64,000 bases of DNA, from positions 62,319,128-62,383,127 of the forward strand of contig CM057481.1 in the NCBI GenBank assembly GCA_030035585.1, written 5' to 3'. Position numbers and translations under genes: made by a program. The stretch's first letter is position 1; each line of letters opens with the position of its first letter. Positions 33,540 to 44,714 of the stretch are shown here, in pieces. The notes under the pieces were generated by a model. That model worked only from the letters and a program-made list of their open reading frames with translations. It did no database searches and was not told the DNA's origin. Origin of the DNA: Dugong dugon. Its lineage: Eukaryota > Chordata > Mammalia > Sirenia > Dugongidae.

Positions 33540-33785
33540 TGACATTATGCATCTACCAAAGCCCACAGGACTGTACAACACCGAGTGAAACCTAATGTAG
33601 ACCATGGACTTTAGTTAATAATAAGTATCGACATTGGTTCACCAATTGTAGCAAATGTACCACACGAATAGAAGACAATAATGGGAGAAATTGTATGCAG
33701 GGTTGAGGGGTAAACAGGCACTCTTTGTACTTTCTGTACAATTTTTCTGAAAACCTAAAGCTGATCTAAAAAATAGTCTATTTAA
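33540..33785 (+). mobile_element. Old L1M-like 3' end
   Basis: CAACACCGAGTGAAACCTAA, ATTGGTTCACCAATTGTAGC, GTACTTTCTGTACAATTTTT and CCTAAAGCTGATCTAAAAAA match the 3' ends of old mammalian L1 subfamilies. Confidence 0.72.
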
Positions 33786-33978
33786 AAAAAGAAAAAGTAA
33801 ACGGCCAACAACCTGTCCATGGTTTCAGGAACATGAGGAATGGTATTCTTGACCAGAATTACTATCTTCACTTGCTTCTTGATGTATGAGATCCTTTAAT
33901 AGGGGAAATATCTATTCCTTTCTTAATGAAAAACAAATCATAACTTGCAAATGTCCTCGAGAAGGGGAATGGGTAATA

Positions 33979-34323
33979 CAGTAGTCACCCCCTTATTTGC
34001 GGGGGATACGTTCCAAGACCTCCTGTGGATGCCTGAAACCTCAGATGGTACCGAACCCTATGTATACTATGATTTGTCCTATACATACATACCTATGATA
34101 AAGTTTAATTCATAAATTAGGCACAGTAAGAGATTAACAACAATAACTAATAATAAAATAGAACAACTATAATGATATACTGTAATAAAAGTCATGTGAA
34201 TGATGGAGGGGGACAGCGTGAGATTTCATGAGGCTACTACTCATTTAACGTTTTCGAACCGCGGTTGATTCAGGGTAGCTGAAAGCACAGAAATGGAAAA
34301 TGCGGATAAGGTGGGTCGGTACT
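33979..34323 (+). mobile_element. Tigger/MER2-type DNA transposon (non-autonomous)
   Basis: It begins CAGTAGTCACCCCCTTATTT with GGGGGATACGTTCCAAGACC, has AAGTTTAATTCATAAATTAG and GGCACAGTAAGAGATTAACA internally, and ends with a diverged terminal inverted repeat (ATGCGGATAAGGTGGGTCGG). The left flank TA is consistent with the TA target of Tigger (pogo-like) elements. At about 345 bp it lacks transposase. Confidence 0.85.
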
Positions 34324-35050
34324 TTATCAGGTCCTTTCCTGAGAGTGGGTTTTGATCAGAGACTATGAGGCAGAGGGCATTTTATCCTTCCCAGGGACAT
34401 ATTTATAATTTAGCAGATGACCTCTGGAACCCATTGCCATCACCAATTCTCCTGAGGCTCATAAGAATTAGGGACATTTGGTGGATTTAACCTCTGTAAA
34501 AACGGGCCTTATTCTATGCCACACCTCTCCAATTCACATTGATTTAGGATTACAAACTAGATCAATTCTTTAAGTACTTTGCTACTACCAAGTAAGAGAG
34601 AAATGCAAATGAAAAAGTACGAACTTCTTCACATTGTTTTCTTTATGTGTGGATGGGAAGTAAACATGTCTAAATGTTTGACCCGAAGAGATATGGCTAC
34701 AATATTTTTAAAGTGAAAAGAAATCTAGGTTTTTCATGCTATTCAAACAAGGTTCTGGGGAAACTGGGACTCTGAATACATTAACTTAATGAGTCATATC
34801 AGCAGCTTAAAAAATTTAAATGGCGTGGAAAAGTGGGGATTGGGAACAAAGGAAGCAAAATTGCATTTTTTTGAGTTTTGATCTGTCTTTTCAGCATGAC
34901 CTTTGAACCAGTTAAAGAATATGCTGTCAAATTACTTAGGACAGAAATTAAATAAGAAATATCTTGGCATTTGCACATTACATAATACGTCAGAGGCCAG
35001 AGAGATGATGTGTAGCATAGCTCTGTAGTCAAGGACTCCATTCATTCTTT
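34324..35050. other. Unassigned stretch
   Basis: AT-rich sequence with no recognised gene or repeat. Confidence 0.35.
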
Positions 35051-35054
35051 TATC

Positions 35055-35150
35055 AATTCATTCGACTAACATGTTGAGTACCTACTATGTGCCAAGCACT
35101 ATTTAGATGAAGAAACAGAGGCCCAGAGAAATTATGACTTGGAGAAAGTA
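35055..35150 (-). repeat. MIR fragment (minus)
   Basis: GTACCTACTATGTGCCAAGC, AGATGAAGAAACAGAGGCCC and AGAGAAATTATGACTTGG follow reverse-complement MIR. Confidence 0.6.
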
Positions 35151-35163
35151 AATAAGCTGGATT

Positions 35164-35742
35164 TTGGGTTTACTTGTTGTGCCAGGTATTCTCTGTTTGT
35201 CTCTCCAGCTCCATTCCTTACACTTTTCTGTCTACTCTCTGCCACAGGAGACTGACTCCTTTGGGGTGCATTACCCAGACTTTTTTGTCCTTGGCTTCCG
35301 GTTGTATTCATCCAACGGGAGGCACAAATGGGAGATGGAAGGGTGGGAGGAGAGGTCAGGCTATTTATATCCTGGGACATTGTTTGCTGGGCTGCAGTTT
35401 GGCAGTGCTCACATTTCTCTACCTAAGGCCACAGCCTTTTCTTACAGTTACAGCTGTTACTTAGTTCTGATAACCAATCCCTCTCCTCTCCACTTCAGGA
35501 TGAGAAGTGTTTTATGGCTTCCTAATAGTGTCAGTCCTGGGCTAGTTCGTATTTCTTTGTTGATTTCTGTTAGCCTTGCCAGCAACTTTGTGAAGATCCC
35601 TTCATTAAACTCTCTTCATTTACTTTTTTTGGGTGTGATGTTCCCCAGCAGCATCCTGACTGGTAAAATAATTAGTACCATAAGTCCCCTAGCAAGTAGA
35701 ATCTCAGGATGGAATACTGGAATTGTATGCTCACATCTTTGA
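35164..35742 (+). other. 192-codon frame, probably within an old repeat
   Basis: This is one of the longest non-LINE frames in the window. The DNA includes TGTTAGCCTTGCCAGCAACT and CTTCATTAAACTCTCTTCAT, which resemble the 3' end of an old mammalian repeat. The predicted peptide is hydrophobic and serine-rich with no recognisable domain. It has no Kozak, splice or promoter support. I think it is a chance frame in a GC-richer repeat, not a gene. Confidence 0.3.
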
Positions 35743-36334
35743 CGAATGCACAAATAATTTCCTTGTGGTGATAAAATGGGGCATTATTAATCTATAGCAT
35801 TCAGTAACATCATGATTTCTCAAATTATCACTATTGGTAACATGAGATTGAGTGCGGTTGACAGAAGAGGAAAAGCACAATTTTTTTGAATGGGTCTGTC
35901 CAATATATAGACACCAGTAGATAGAGTTGTGCTACAACCCCACTCCCACAGTCACCCTCCTAATGGTAAGGCAATAAGGAGAGAAGAAATAGCTATTTAA
36001 ATGGGCATAGCTTTGAAGTATTTATATGTTAGAATCATTTGCAGAGAAGAAGAGATGACCTAAAGTGTAGATCTACATTGATTCATGGGACATGGATAAC
36101 AACTTGACTGGCTGATTGTTATCTAGAAAAAATGCTGGAAAATTAGAAACAAAGAGGTCTAGGACAGTGTTAGGTTGATGGACCTCTTAGAATGGGAATG
36201 AAGTGTGAAGATTTTTGTATCCCTATTAAGTGTTCACTAGACAGAATCCATAGCACTGAAGGTACTCAATAAACACGTACACAGGATGATCTGAAGCCAA
36301 TGCTACATTTTTGTTGTTGTTACAGCAGCACCCT

Positions 36335-36600
36335 ACTTCTGGAACTATTAGTTAGAAATTGCTGCATAACAAACCACCTTGTCTGTTAGTGGCTTAAACA
36401 ACAGCATTTATAATTGCTTATAAGTCTATGAGTCAGCTTGGTGGTATTTATAATCTGAGCCAGTTTTGGCTGGATTCACTTATTCTTCTGTAGTCAGCTC
36501 TGGGTCAGGTTGGCAGCTTTGGTGCTTTTGGCTGGGTTATCTCACATCTTTGAGGCCACTGCTGGATAAACTAGACTGACTCCATTCTGTGGTCTTTCAT
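36335..36600 (-). mobile_element. MLT1-like LTR fragment (minus)
   Basis: AATTGCTGCATAACAAACCA and TAGTGGCTTAAACAACAGCA are the antisense of the MLT1 3' end, followed by CTCTGGGTCAGGTTGGCAGC. It is eroded. Confidence 0.55.
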
Positions 36601-36611
36601 CCTTCAGAAGG

Positions 36612-37650
36612 CTGTTGTTAGTTGCCATTGAGTTGGCTCCAACTCACGGTTACTTTATGTGTAACAGAACAAAACATTGCTTGGTCCTGTGCCATCTTCA
36701 TGATCATTGCAATGTCACTATATTCGTAGTTTCTTAGTGCAGGACCGTTTGGAGCAGACCACAGAGCAGACACCTCTAATGGTGTCATCATCAGGCATTT
36801 GTTACTCACAGAATAAATAGGACAGGGATGAGTGGAGCAGCATACATCATCATCAGCCTAGGGTTCCCTGAAGTTAGGCTCCCATCCACAGGGTTAATTG
36901 CATCCACGCACACCTCAGTTCATGTCTTGGAAGAAGAACACCTAAATTCCTCTCTCCTGGGATTAAATACTAATCGGACAGCTGTGTCCGTGTGCCAAAT
37001 AGCAAGTACAGAGAGCAGCAAAGGGTAATGAAAGGGGGCAATAAAAGGTAAAAAGGGGTAATAAAAGTGGAAGACCCCCTGTAGGCAATGGACATCATTT
37101 ATGGCCCATGTTCAGGCTATTCTAGATTTACTGGCACCAGATAATAGCCCTTCCTTCTTTACCCCACTAAGACAGAGTTCTGGGTTTCTTCGGAAGGCAA
37201 TCTTCTTCCCCTAAAGTACATACTTTACTTTTTGTCTATCAGTAGCTATTATGTCCATTAGCAGCTTGGCAGGTCATGAGGGAACGATTATAACATGACG
37301 CATCGTGCGTCCGGCAATCACTGGTACATTTGAGTCCATTGTTGTGGCTATTGTGTCAGTTCATCTCACCGAAGCTTTCCCTCATTTTTACTGACCCTCT
37401 ACTTTGCCAAACATGATGTTCTTTTCTAGGGATTGATCTTTCCTGGTGATGTATCCAAAGTAAATGAGCCGAAATCTCACTGTCCTCACTTCTAAGGAGC
37501 ATTCTGGTTGTATTTCTTCTGAGACTGATTTGTTTGTTTTTTTGACAGTCCACAGTATATTCAATATTCTTCACCAACACCACATTCAAATGCATTAATT
37601 TTTTTCTATCTTCCTTTTTTATTGTCTAGCTTTTGCATGCACAAAATGTT
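36612..37650 (-). mobile_element. RTE-clade LINE 3' region split by a 610-bp insert
   Basis: The extreme 3' end is at 36,612-36,718 (GCTGTTGTTAGTTGCCATTG, antisense). The next part of the element resumes at about 37,328 (TTTGAGTCCATTGTTGTGGC) and runs to 37,650 in the same minus orientation. The intervening 36,719-37,327 matches no other RTE copy here, so it is an insertion of unknown origin. Confidence 0.8.
36719..37327. other. Unknown insert inside an RTE copy
   Basis: About 610 bp with no poly-A, LTR-type ends or SINE boxes that I can recognise. TCACT occurs at both edges (36,715 region and 37,316 region) and could be a short target duplication. It includes a purine-rich patch of GGGGTAATAAAAG-like repeats at 37,030-37,065. 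Confidence 0.4.
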
Positions 37651-37654
37651 TGTC

Positions 37655-37860
37655 AGTATTGTCAGTTTGCCATATTGTGGTTGCTTACACATTGTTCTGA
37701 TGCTTGCTGGAAGCTTTGCCACCAGTATTTCAAATACCATGGTGGACAGGTTTCAGTAGAGCTTTCAGTAGACTAAGATAGACTTGGAAAAAAGGACTGA
37801 TGATCTAATTCCAAAAATTAGCCGACGAAAACTCTATGGTTAACAACAGAACATTGTTTA
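37655..37860 (+). mobile_element. RTE 5' region fragment, opposite orientation
   Basis: GCCACCAGTATTTCAAATAC and CAAAAATTAGCCGACGAAAA match the RTE 5' region at 56,405-56,599, here in plus orientation directly after a minus-strand RTE 3' piece. Confidence 0.7.
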
Positions 37861-38715
37861 GAAAGCTAGCCTGAGCTTGTTCATGTGACAGCTGGGAAGT
37901 GTTCTGAGAGAGGAAGTGTGAAAGGCCACTTGAGATCTAAGTTCAGAACTGGCCAACCATCACTTCAGCTGAATTCAATTGGCCAAAGCAAATCACAAGT
38001 CCAGACAGATTCAGAAATAAAAGCTGCAAAGTCACATTGCAAGAGGTGTGGAATCAAGGAGGGGAATAGTTGTGGTCATTTTTGCTAAAAAAAACAAAAT
38101 AAAACAAAAAAACTATCACATCCTATGACTTCAAGGTGGGTCAGTTAATGGGATGCATAGCCAGAATATTGGATGATGAGAGAAAATAATGGCCAGGTTA
38201 TTTATTCCCTCATCTCCTCCTCTGCAGGAGTGGGTTTATTTCTCTATGAGAAAACATTTGTCCATTAGAATTTGGATTCAGTGGCTGTTCCCTTCCTCTG
38301 CCCCTTTAGGACTACGGATGGTAGGGCTTTCTTCTATTGACAGGCCAAGGGAGGTTGTTGGCTTTCTTTAGTTTTGACTGATCTTTTGAGTGTTCTATTC
38401 GTTTCTTGCCAGGATACCAATCATCCCCTTTTTTCATTCTAAAACAGTTATTAAGAACCTACCATGTGTCAAGCAGCTGGGCTAATCATAGGGAAATCAA
38501 AGTAAGGAGCACTATCCGAGGACTCTATTCTGTTCTCTCAATCTCACCATCAGTGCTGATGGACCAGGTTATCTCTCCTCCCTATGAACCAGAATCTTTT
38601 CCAATTTCTTACCATATTTGTCTTGGTTTGGTTCAGCATTTCTTCTTAGGTACATCAGGTGGATGAAGATGCAGCATCTGTATATATGTCTACATAGGTC
38701 TTCAGATTTTAGGGA
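37861..38715. other. Unassigned, possible MIR piece
   Basis: Around 38,447-38,490 the text CCTACCATGTGTCAAGCAGC resembles reverse-complement MIR. Nothing else is recognised. Confidence 0.35.
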
Positions 38716-38717
38716 TC

Positions 38718-38946
38718 TATTTTGTATTGAAGGAGCCCTGGTGGTGCAGTGGTTCAAGCGCTTGCCTGCTAACCAATAGATAGGCGGTTAGAACTCACCA
38801 GCCATTCCACAGGCGAAAGATGTGGCAGTCTGTTTCCGTAAAGATTACAGCCTTGGAAACTCTATGGGGGCAGTTCTACTCTGTCCTATGGGGTTACTAT
38901 GAGTTGGAATCGACTCGATGGCAATGAATTTGGTATTTTGTATTGA
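38718..38946 (+). mobile_element. AfroSINE, long type, perfect 13-base TSD
   Basis: Body at 38,731-38,933: GGAGCCCTGGTGGTGCAGTG head, 'aaagatgtggcagtctgtttccg' middle, GGAATCGACTCGATGGCAAT tail. The direct repeat TATTTTGTATTGA flanks it at 38,718-38,730 and 38,934-38,946. Low divergence and a perfect TSD mark it as young. Confidence 0.96.
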
Positions 38947-39059
38947 GTAGCACTGTATTCAGGAAACATTACAAAATCAAGAGAGTGATATAATAAGATC
39001 TTGCTTCATTCATTCTCAGTGAGCCAAGTTGTAGCTATTACATGGAGACATCTGGTCTA

Positions 39060-39290
39060 GAGGAAGGACAGTGGCACTGTGAGGCAGAATAAGAGTTCCA
39101 GTCCCATTTCTTCTAATAATTTGCTTTGTCACCTTGGGAAATTTACTTCATTCCATCTCTCTGACCTTCAGTTTTCTCTTCTGTGTAATAAATGTGATGA
39201 TAATCTCTATTTTCATCTACCTGCCATATTTCTGCTGAAGGTAAAAATAAGACATTCAACCTAAAGCACTTGGAAAGATACATGATACTA
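39060..39290 (+). repeat. MIR-like fragment
   Basis: TTTGTCACCTTGGGAAATTT, GACCTTCAGTTTTCTCTTCT and AATGTGATGATAATCTC follow the MIR core and 3' half. Confidence 0.6.
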
Positions 39291-40104
39291 TACAAAGCAA
39301 GTTATTTTTATATTTTTTTCCTTTTTACTAATGCATACTTAGAAAGTAGCTCTTTCTCAATATTTCCTTAGACATATTTCAAATGCTTTCTATGACTTAT
39401 CAGAAATAATGCTATTACAGAATAAGAAAACTACTGAGAAATGGCGTTGGCTTGCTCTGCTGGAGACTGTTGTACTTGGCACTCCAGTGGTGAGGGTGTT
39501 AGACCTGAGAAGCAAGCAGGGCTCTGAGATTTGGACAAAACCAGTCAGGACACGAACAGGTAGTCCTCATCAGTCTGAGGAGAGAAATGACCCCAGAGAA
39601 GGGGGTTGTGTCCTAATTGGCCATATTAAATCTTGATACCTTTTAAGGTTGGTGGGTATTTAATGGTTCCCAGAAGACTAACAGTCTATAGAAAGAGGGG
39701 AATTTATTTTTGTGGGACCAGACTCACACTATACATATAGATCACCCCATTACCCAGGATCATGCTTTTTCCTCTTTAGTGATAATTCTGTGTATGAAAA
39801 TATCCATATGGGTTTGAATAGTAAAAAACAGCTTTGAATAGAAGGTGGGACTTCAGCTGAGCCCTTGAGAAGGGTGTAGCAGACACCAACTGGGGCTGCT
39901 GGCCAGCTCCAAAAAATTACTTATTCTTTGGAAACAGCCCAATACATGGAAGTGGCTCATGTTTTCTGACCCTTCTTTTCCTCCCCTTATGTACCTGTTA
40001 TTGCTGACTGATTTTGGGGAAAGCATCATTCCTAAGTCAGAAACAAAATACCTGTAAAACATGAAAACTTCTAAGTTTAAATTTCTTAGATCAGAATTCC
40101 TCTT
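39291..40104. other. Unassigned stretch
   Basis: No gene or repeat recognised. Short frames only. Confidence 0.35.
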
Positions 40105-40870
40105 TTTGCAAATAACATTTTATTGAGTTTTTGGTGAAAGTTTACACAGCAAGTTAGGTTCCCATTTGACAATTTCTGCACAAATTGTTAAAGTTACAGT
40201 AGTTACATTTATCACAATGTGTTGACATTCTCTTTGTGTTCTGTTTGTTTCATTACCCTGGTTTCCCTGCCCCTTTATCTCCTCATCTTTGCTTTTGAGT
40301 AATTGTTGACCCTTTGGTCTCATACTGATGGTTTTTAAGTAGAGCACGATCTTCTGGGTAATATCCTTTATTTTGTGTGTCTCTCTGCTATTTTGCTAAA
40401 AGGTGATCTCTGAGGATAAGCTCTGTTCTAGGTTTAGAGTGTGTCAGGGTCATAGTCACAGGGAGTCCTCTATTATTTACTGTTAGAGTTTGTCTTTTTT
40501 TTTTTTTTTAGTAAGAATTTGAATTCTGCTACACATTTTTCTCCCATTCTATCTGGGACCTTCTATTATGACACTAGTCAGTACAGTCAGTGGTGGTAGC
40601 CGGGCTCCATCTAGTTCTTCTCGTCTCAGGGTAGATGAAGTTATGGCTCCTGTAGACTTGTCCCTTCTCTGAGCTTTGGTTACCTTCTTACTGTTTTGCT
40701 CCTGGTGAGTACAGACCCATAGTTGTGTCTTACATAGCTACTCATAATATTTTAAGACCTCAGATGCTACTCACTTCACTAGGATGCAGATTATGATTTT
40801 TGTGAGCTATGTTATACCAATTGACTGAGTTGTTCCATGAGACAATGGTCCTAAGCTTTCAAACCTAGAA
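40105..40870 (-). mobile_element. L1 3' UTR fragment, minus strand
   Basis: The plus strand shows ATTTTATTGAGTTTTTGGTG, AAGTTTACACAGCAAGTTAG, a T12 run at 40,498, GTGGTAGCCGGGCTCCATCT and, near the end, a GCTATGTTATACCAATTGAC segment. These correspond in order to the 3' UTR of the full-length L1 (48,780-49,690) in antisense. It could be the 3' part of the L1 at 50,205-55,225, separated by later insertions. Confidence 0.75.
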
Positions 40871-41082
40871 AACTAATGTTGGAAGGTGTTTGGTTATGTC
40901 TGTGGAGTATCCATATTTGTGTCTTTAATGAATATATGTGCCTGCACCCACATGCTTGTATTTACACATACCTACAGATACAATCAATGCCCATGGAGCA
41001 GCAGTCAAGAAATCAAACAATGTACTGCATTGGACAAATCTGCTGCAAAAGACCTCTTTACAGTGTTAAAAAACAAAGATGT

Positions 41083-43246
41083 GAGTTCCAGCAAAATGGC
41101 GCTCTAGGTAGAAGCACCACGCCGTCCCTCCACAGCAAAGATCTGAAAAACTAAGCCGAACAGAGAATACAGCAATCCTGAAACCCTAAAACATCAAATG
41201 AAGAGATAAAGAGCTCAGCCAAGCACCAAATGGAGTTAGAAAACTGACAGAGAATGGAGACTGAGGAGAGATTCATGCAGAGGTCCCCTACCAGCTAACG
41301 CAGCTTGGATCCACCATTTTGGACTCCTATTGGAGACCAGCAAACGGGGGTACGAGAAAGCAGCCTCACGGAGCATCCGGTGGGAGACAAAACAACCAGT
41401 AATTTGTGGTGTGTGTTTTCCCAACCCCCACCCATGTTCACCAAAGCTCGGCCTCCTCTGCTTCCTGGGGCCACGGTCTCTTGACCGGGAAGTGCCAGCT
41501 GCTTGGATTCCACACACCCAAGTGGGCGGCTCTCTGGGTGCCATTTGTTGGCTGCTGGTGTTGCTTTTTTCTGCTTCTTTTGATTTCTTCCTTGCCTCTT
41601 GCCATCTCCCCCTCCTTTCGCTCGAGTGCCTCGCTCCGTGCACCATCTTTGCTTCTTCCTGAGGGGCTGCAGATCACCGGCAATTTGTGATATATGCTTT
41701 CCCACTCTCTACCCTTCTTCACCCATATTCGGCCCCCTCTGCTTCCCGCGGACACAGTCTCTTGTCTAGAAACACCAGCCCGCACTAGCTGGCTCTCGGA
41801 GTGCCATCTCTTGGCCGCTAGTGTTGTGTTTTTTTTTCTGCTTCTTTTGATTTCTCACTTGCCTCTCGACACCTCCCTTCCTTTCACTTGAGTGCCTGTC
41901 TCCGTGCACTGCCTTTGCTTCTTCCTGAGGGGCTGCAGAGTGCCAGCAATTTGTGATATACACTCTCCCACTCTCTACCCTTCTTCACCCACACTCGGCC
42001 TCCTCTGCTTCCTGTGGACACAGTCTCTTGTCCAGAAACACCAGCCTGCACTAGCTGGCTCTCTGAGTGCCATTTGTTGGCTGTTGGTGTTGCTTTTTTC
42101 TTTTTCCCCTGCTTCTTTTGATTTCTTGCTTGCCTCTCACCGCCTCCCCCTCCTTTCAATTGCGTGCCTGGCTCCGTGTGCCATCTTTGCTTCTTCGTGA
42201 GGGGCTGTGGAGCTCCATTCTAGTGTGAAGCTGCTTCCTGGTCTGGGCTACTACACTGGTGGGATCATGGGGCTTTTGTTCGTTTGTTCGTTTTGAATTG
42301 TTTGTTTGTTTTCTTTTCCTTTTCTTGAGTTGGGAGCCCTTTCTGGCCAGGCGGAGCTGCGTGGCAAGGAATTCCCCTTCAGCTTCCACAGAAGTGCAGA
42401 GGGATCCCTGAGAGCTTTTCTTTTTTCAAAGGTTTTTTTTTTCTGTTTTTTTGGGGGGCCGTTCTTGTTCTTTTTTTTTTAAATTTGTTTAGTTTTCTTT
42501 TCCCTCTTTTTCCCTTTTTGTCTTTCTTCATTGCTCAGTTTCTCGTCCCTCTATATCTTCCTTCTCTTTCTGATCCCTGAATACCAGGTGTTGTATACCT
42601 CTATGCCTTCTAGCCAGGCTGTATTGCAACACCTGAGAGCGACTTCCCCAGACCTCATAGCTGCATTGGTGGGATCCCTGGGAACTTTGTGGTTCTTTAA
42701 CCTTTCTGATTTTTATTTATTCATTCTTTTCTTTTCTTCCTCTTTGCCTTTCAGTTTCTCTCCATTTCATAGTCTCTCATCTCTCCATTCCAATGGCAAG
42801 CTCCCCCAGCGTTCTTTTTTGTTTGTTTCTATGTTTTAGGCTCCTGTTCCTCTCTCCTCTCTCCCATATCCATCTTAGCTCCACACATAACAATCTCCCT
42901 GCTGCATCCTGCCTACCTGCACCGTGCACTTGACATCACACCACCAAGCAGCATGGGCACGGCCTACTGGAACCTGCTGTGCACTGATTACTGACCCGCT
43001 CTGGTGGCTGTAGTAAGTGCCACAAACAACCCGTTCCAGTAACTCCTCTTCAGCTAGACCTGCCCTGCTGTACCATATCTGAGTGACTGACCCTGCCAGT
43101 TGGAGAAGGAGGCGAAAAGTATTGAGCGCACAGACGAGCAAACAACAAAGAACACACAGTCTGCGTGCTCATAGTCAAATTTTTTTTTTTTAAAAGGGAC
43201 AAAACAAACAAATCTACAATTAATAAATGAGAAAAACAACTACTGA
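41083..43246 (+). promoter_or_regulatory. L1 5' UTR (internal promoter region)
   Basis: This is the region between the 5' TSD and the ORF1 start at 43,247. It begins GAGTTCCAGCAAAATGGCGC and is GC-rich at first, then pyrimidine-rich. L1 5' UTRs carry an internal RNA polymerase II promoter by family knowledge. I cannot map a start site here. Tandem monomers lie at 41,399-42,213, and T/C-rich sequence at 42,420-42,560. Confidence 0.8.
41399..42213 (+). repeat. Three tandem 5' UTR monomers, about 270 bp each
   Basis: Units start at about 41,399, 41,680 and 41,946 with (G/A)-AATTTGTG and end in GAGGGGCTG-type text. Each holds the same ordered landmarks: CTCTGCTTCC, GTCTCTTG, CTGCTTCTTTTGATTTCT, CTTGCCTCT, and CCATCTTTGCTTCTTC or a close variant. 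Units 2 and 3 are most alike. Monomeric 5' UTRs are known in mouse L1. In this lineage they may set promoter strength. Confidence 0.9.
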
Positions 43247-44253
43247 ATGCCCCCAAAACAGCAGACAATATCAAAACATTTACAAAAACAGGACAGGATG
43301 GTTCCAGTAGGCATCCAAAATAAAACACCAGATGACGTTTCAGTGGAAGAAAAGGCACTAGAACTATCTCATAGGGAATTCAAATCTCTAATACTAGGAA
43401 TTCTCCAAGAACGGAGGCAAAAAGCTGACAAACATGAGGAAAAAATAGACAAATTCATGGAAAATACAGACAAACAATTGGAGGAATTCAGGAAGATGAT
43501 GCAAGAACAAAATGCCAAAATAAACTCACAACTAGAAATTATACAAAGACAACAGTTAGAAATACAAAAGATAAACAACAAGATTTCAGAAACGGATGAT
43601 GTCATAGAAGGGCTGAGAAGCAGATTTGAAACTGTGGAAGACAGGATCAGTGGAATTGAAGACAAACACTTGGATACAACTCTGTTTCAGGAAAACTCAG
43701 AAAAAAGAACAAAGAAAAATGAAGAGACCCTGAGAGTTCTGTGGGACACAATTAAAAGCAAAAATTTACGAGTGATTGGAATTCCAGAATGGGGAGAAAA
43801 CAGAAAACACAGAGAGGATCATTGAGGAACTGCTGACAGAAAACTTCCCCAATATCATGAAAGATGAAAAGCTGGCCATCCAAGAAGCTCAATGAACCCC
43901 ATATAGAAGAGACCCCAAAAGAAAATCACCAAGGCATATCATATTCACACTCACCAAAACCAAAGACAAACAAAGAATCCAGGAGCAGCTCATGAAAAAC
44001 AAGAAGTACATACAGAGGAGAAACAATAAGACTAAGCTCAGATTATTCGGCAGAAACCATGCAGGCAAGAAAGCAATGGGATGACATACATAAAATCTTG
44101 AAAGAAAAAAATTGCCAGCCAAGAATAATATATCCTGCAAAACTCTCATTCAAATTTGATGGTGAAATTCGGTCATTTGCAGATAAACAGAAATTAAGGG
44201 AATATGTAAACGTCAAACCAAACTTACAAGAATTATTAAAGGGAGTTCTTTGA
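43247..44253 (+). pseudogene. L1 ORF1 (RNA-binding chaperone), broken
   Basis: L1 ORF1 protein coats L1 RNA as a trimer and acts as a nucleic-acid chaperone. The first 192 codons are open (start MPPKQQTISKHLQKQD). Residues about 55-135 are a Glu/Lys/Gln-rich coiled coil (DKFMENTDKQLEEFRKM), and the RRM begins near LRVIGIPE. Relative to the inverted copy, two bases are missing near 43,790, which shifts the frame to an early stop. A TGA at 43,893 (CGA in the other copy) is a second lesion. The C-terminal domain is in another frame at 44,059-44,253 (NCQPRIIYPAKLSFKFDGEI to LLKGVL). The gene is dead. Confidence 0.92.
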
Positions 44254-44714
44254 TCTGAGGACAAAGAGCTTCAGCTCACAGGCAGAACCTAGGATGCAGG
44301 ATCGTACGAGCCATATACCAATCTAGGAAATGAACTCTCGAGGACTATCCAAAACCAAAAGAAATACAACAGGGAATCAGAGCAGTTAATCAATAAATGA
44401 CAACAACATCAAAACAATAAAAGAGGGAATAAACGGCATAGGAATAGAACCTTCTAAAGGAGAGGAAGGCAAGGCAATACCAAGTAATGGTATACTGCTT
44501 CAAACTTAGAAAGATAAGGGTAAAATTCATGGTAACCACAAAGAAAGTTAACAAACATACTCATAAAAATAAAGACGAAAAACAAAGTCTCAGCAAAAAC
44601 AAAACCTACAAAAACAAAAGAAATGAAAAAAAAATCCACAGACAAAAGTAACTCAGCACAAGAGAGTAAGAAGAACAAAGAAAACTTCAGCACCACAAAA
44701 AAAAGCACTACAAA

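Noticed and set aside
35164-35742. 192-codon plus frame as a candidate host gene
   Set aside because: It has no recognisable domain or splice/promoter context, and part of the DNA resembles an old repeat 3' end. A chance frame is more likely.
41892-42200. Plus-strand frames of about 100 codons in the L1 5' UTR
   Set aside because: They are leucine/serine/phenylalanine-rich translations of pyrimidine-rich monomers and have no independent support.
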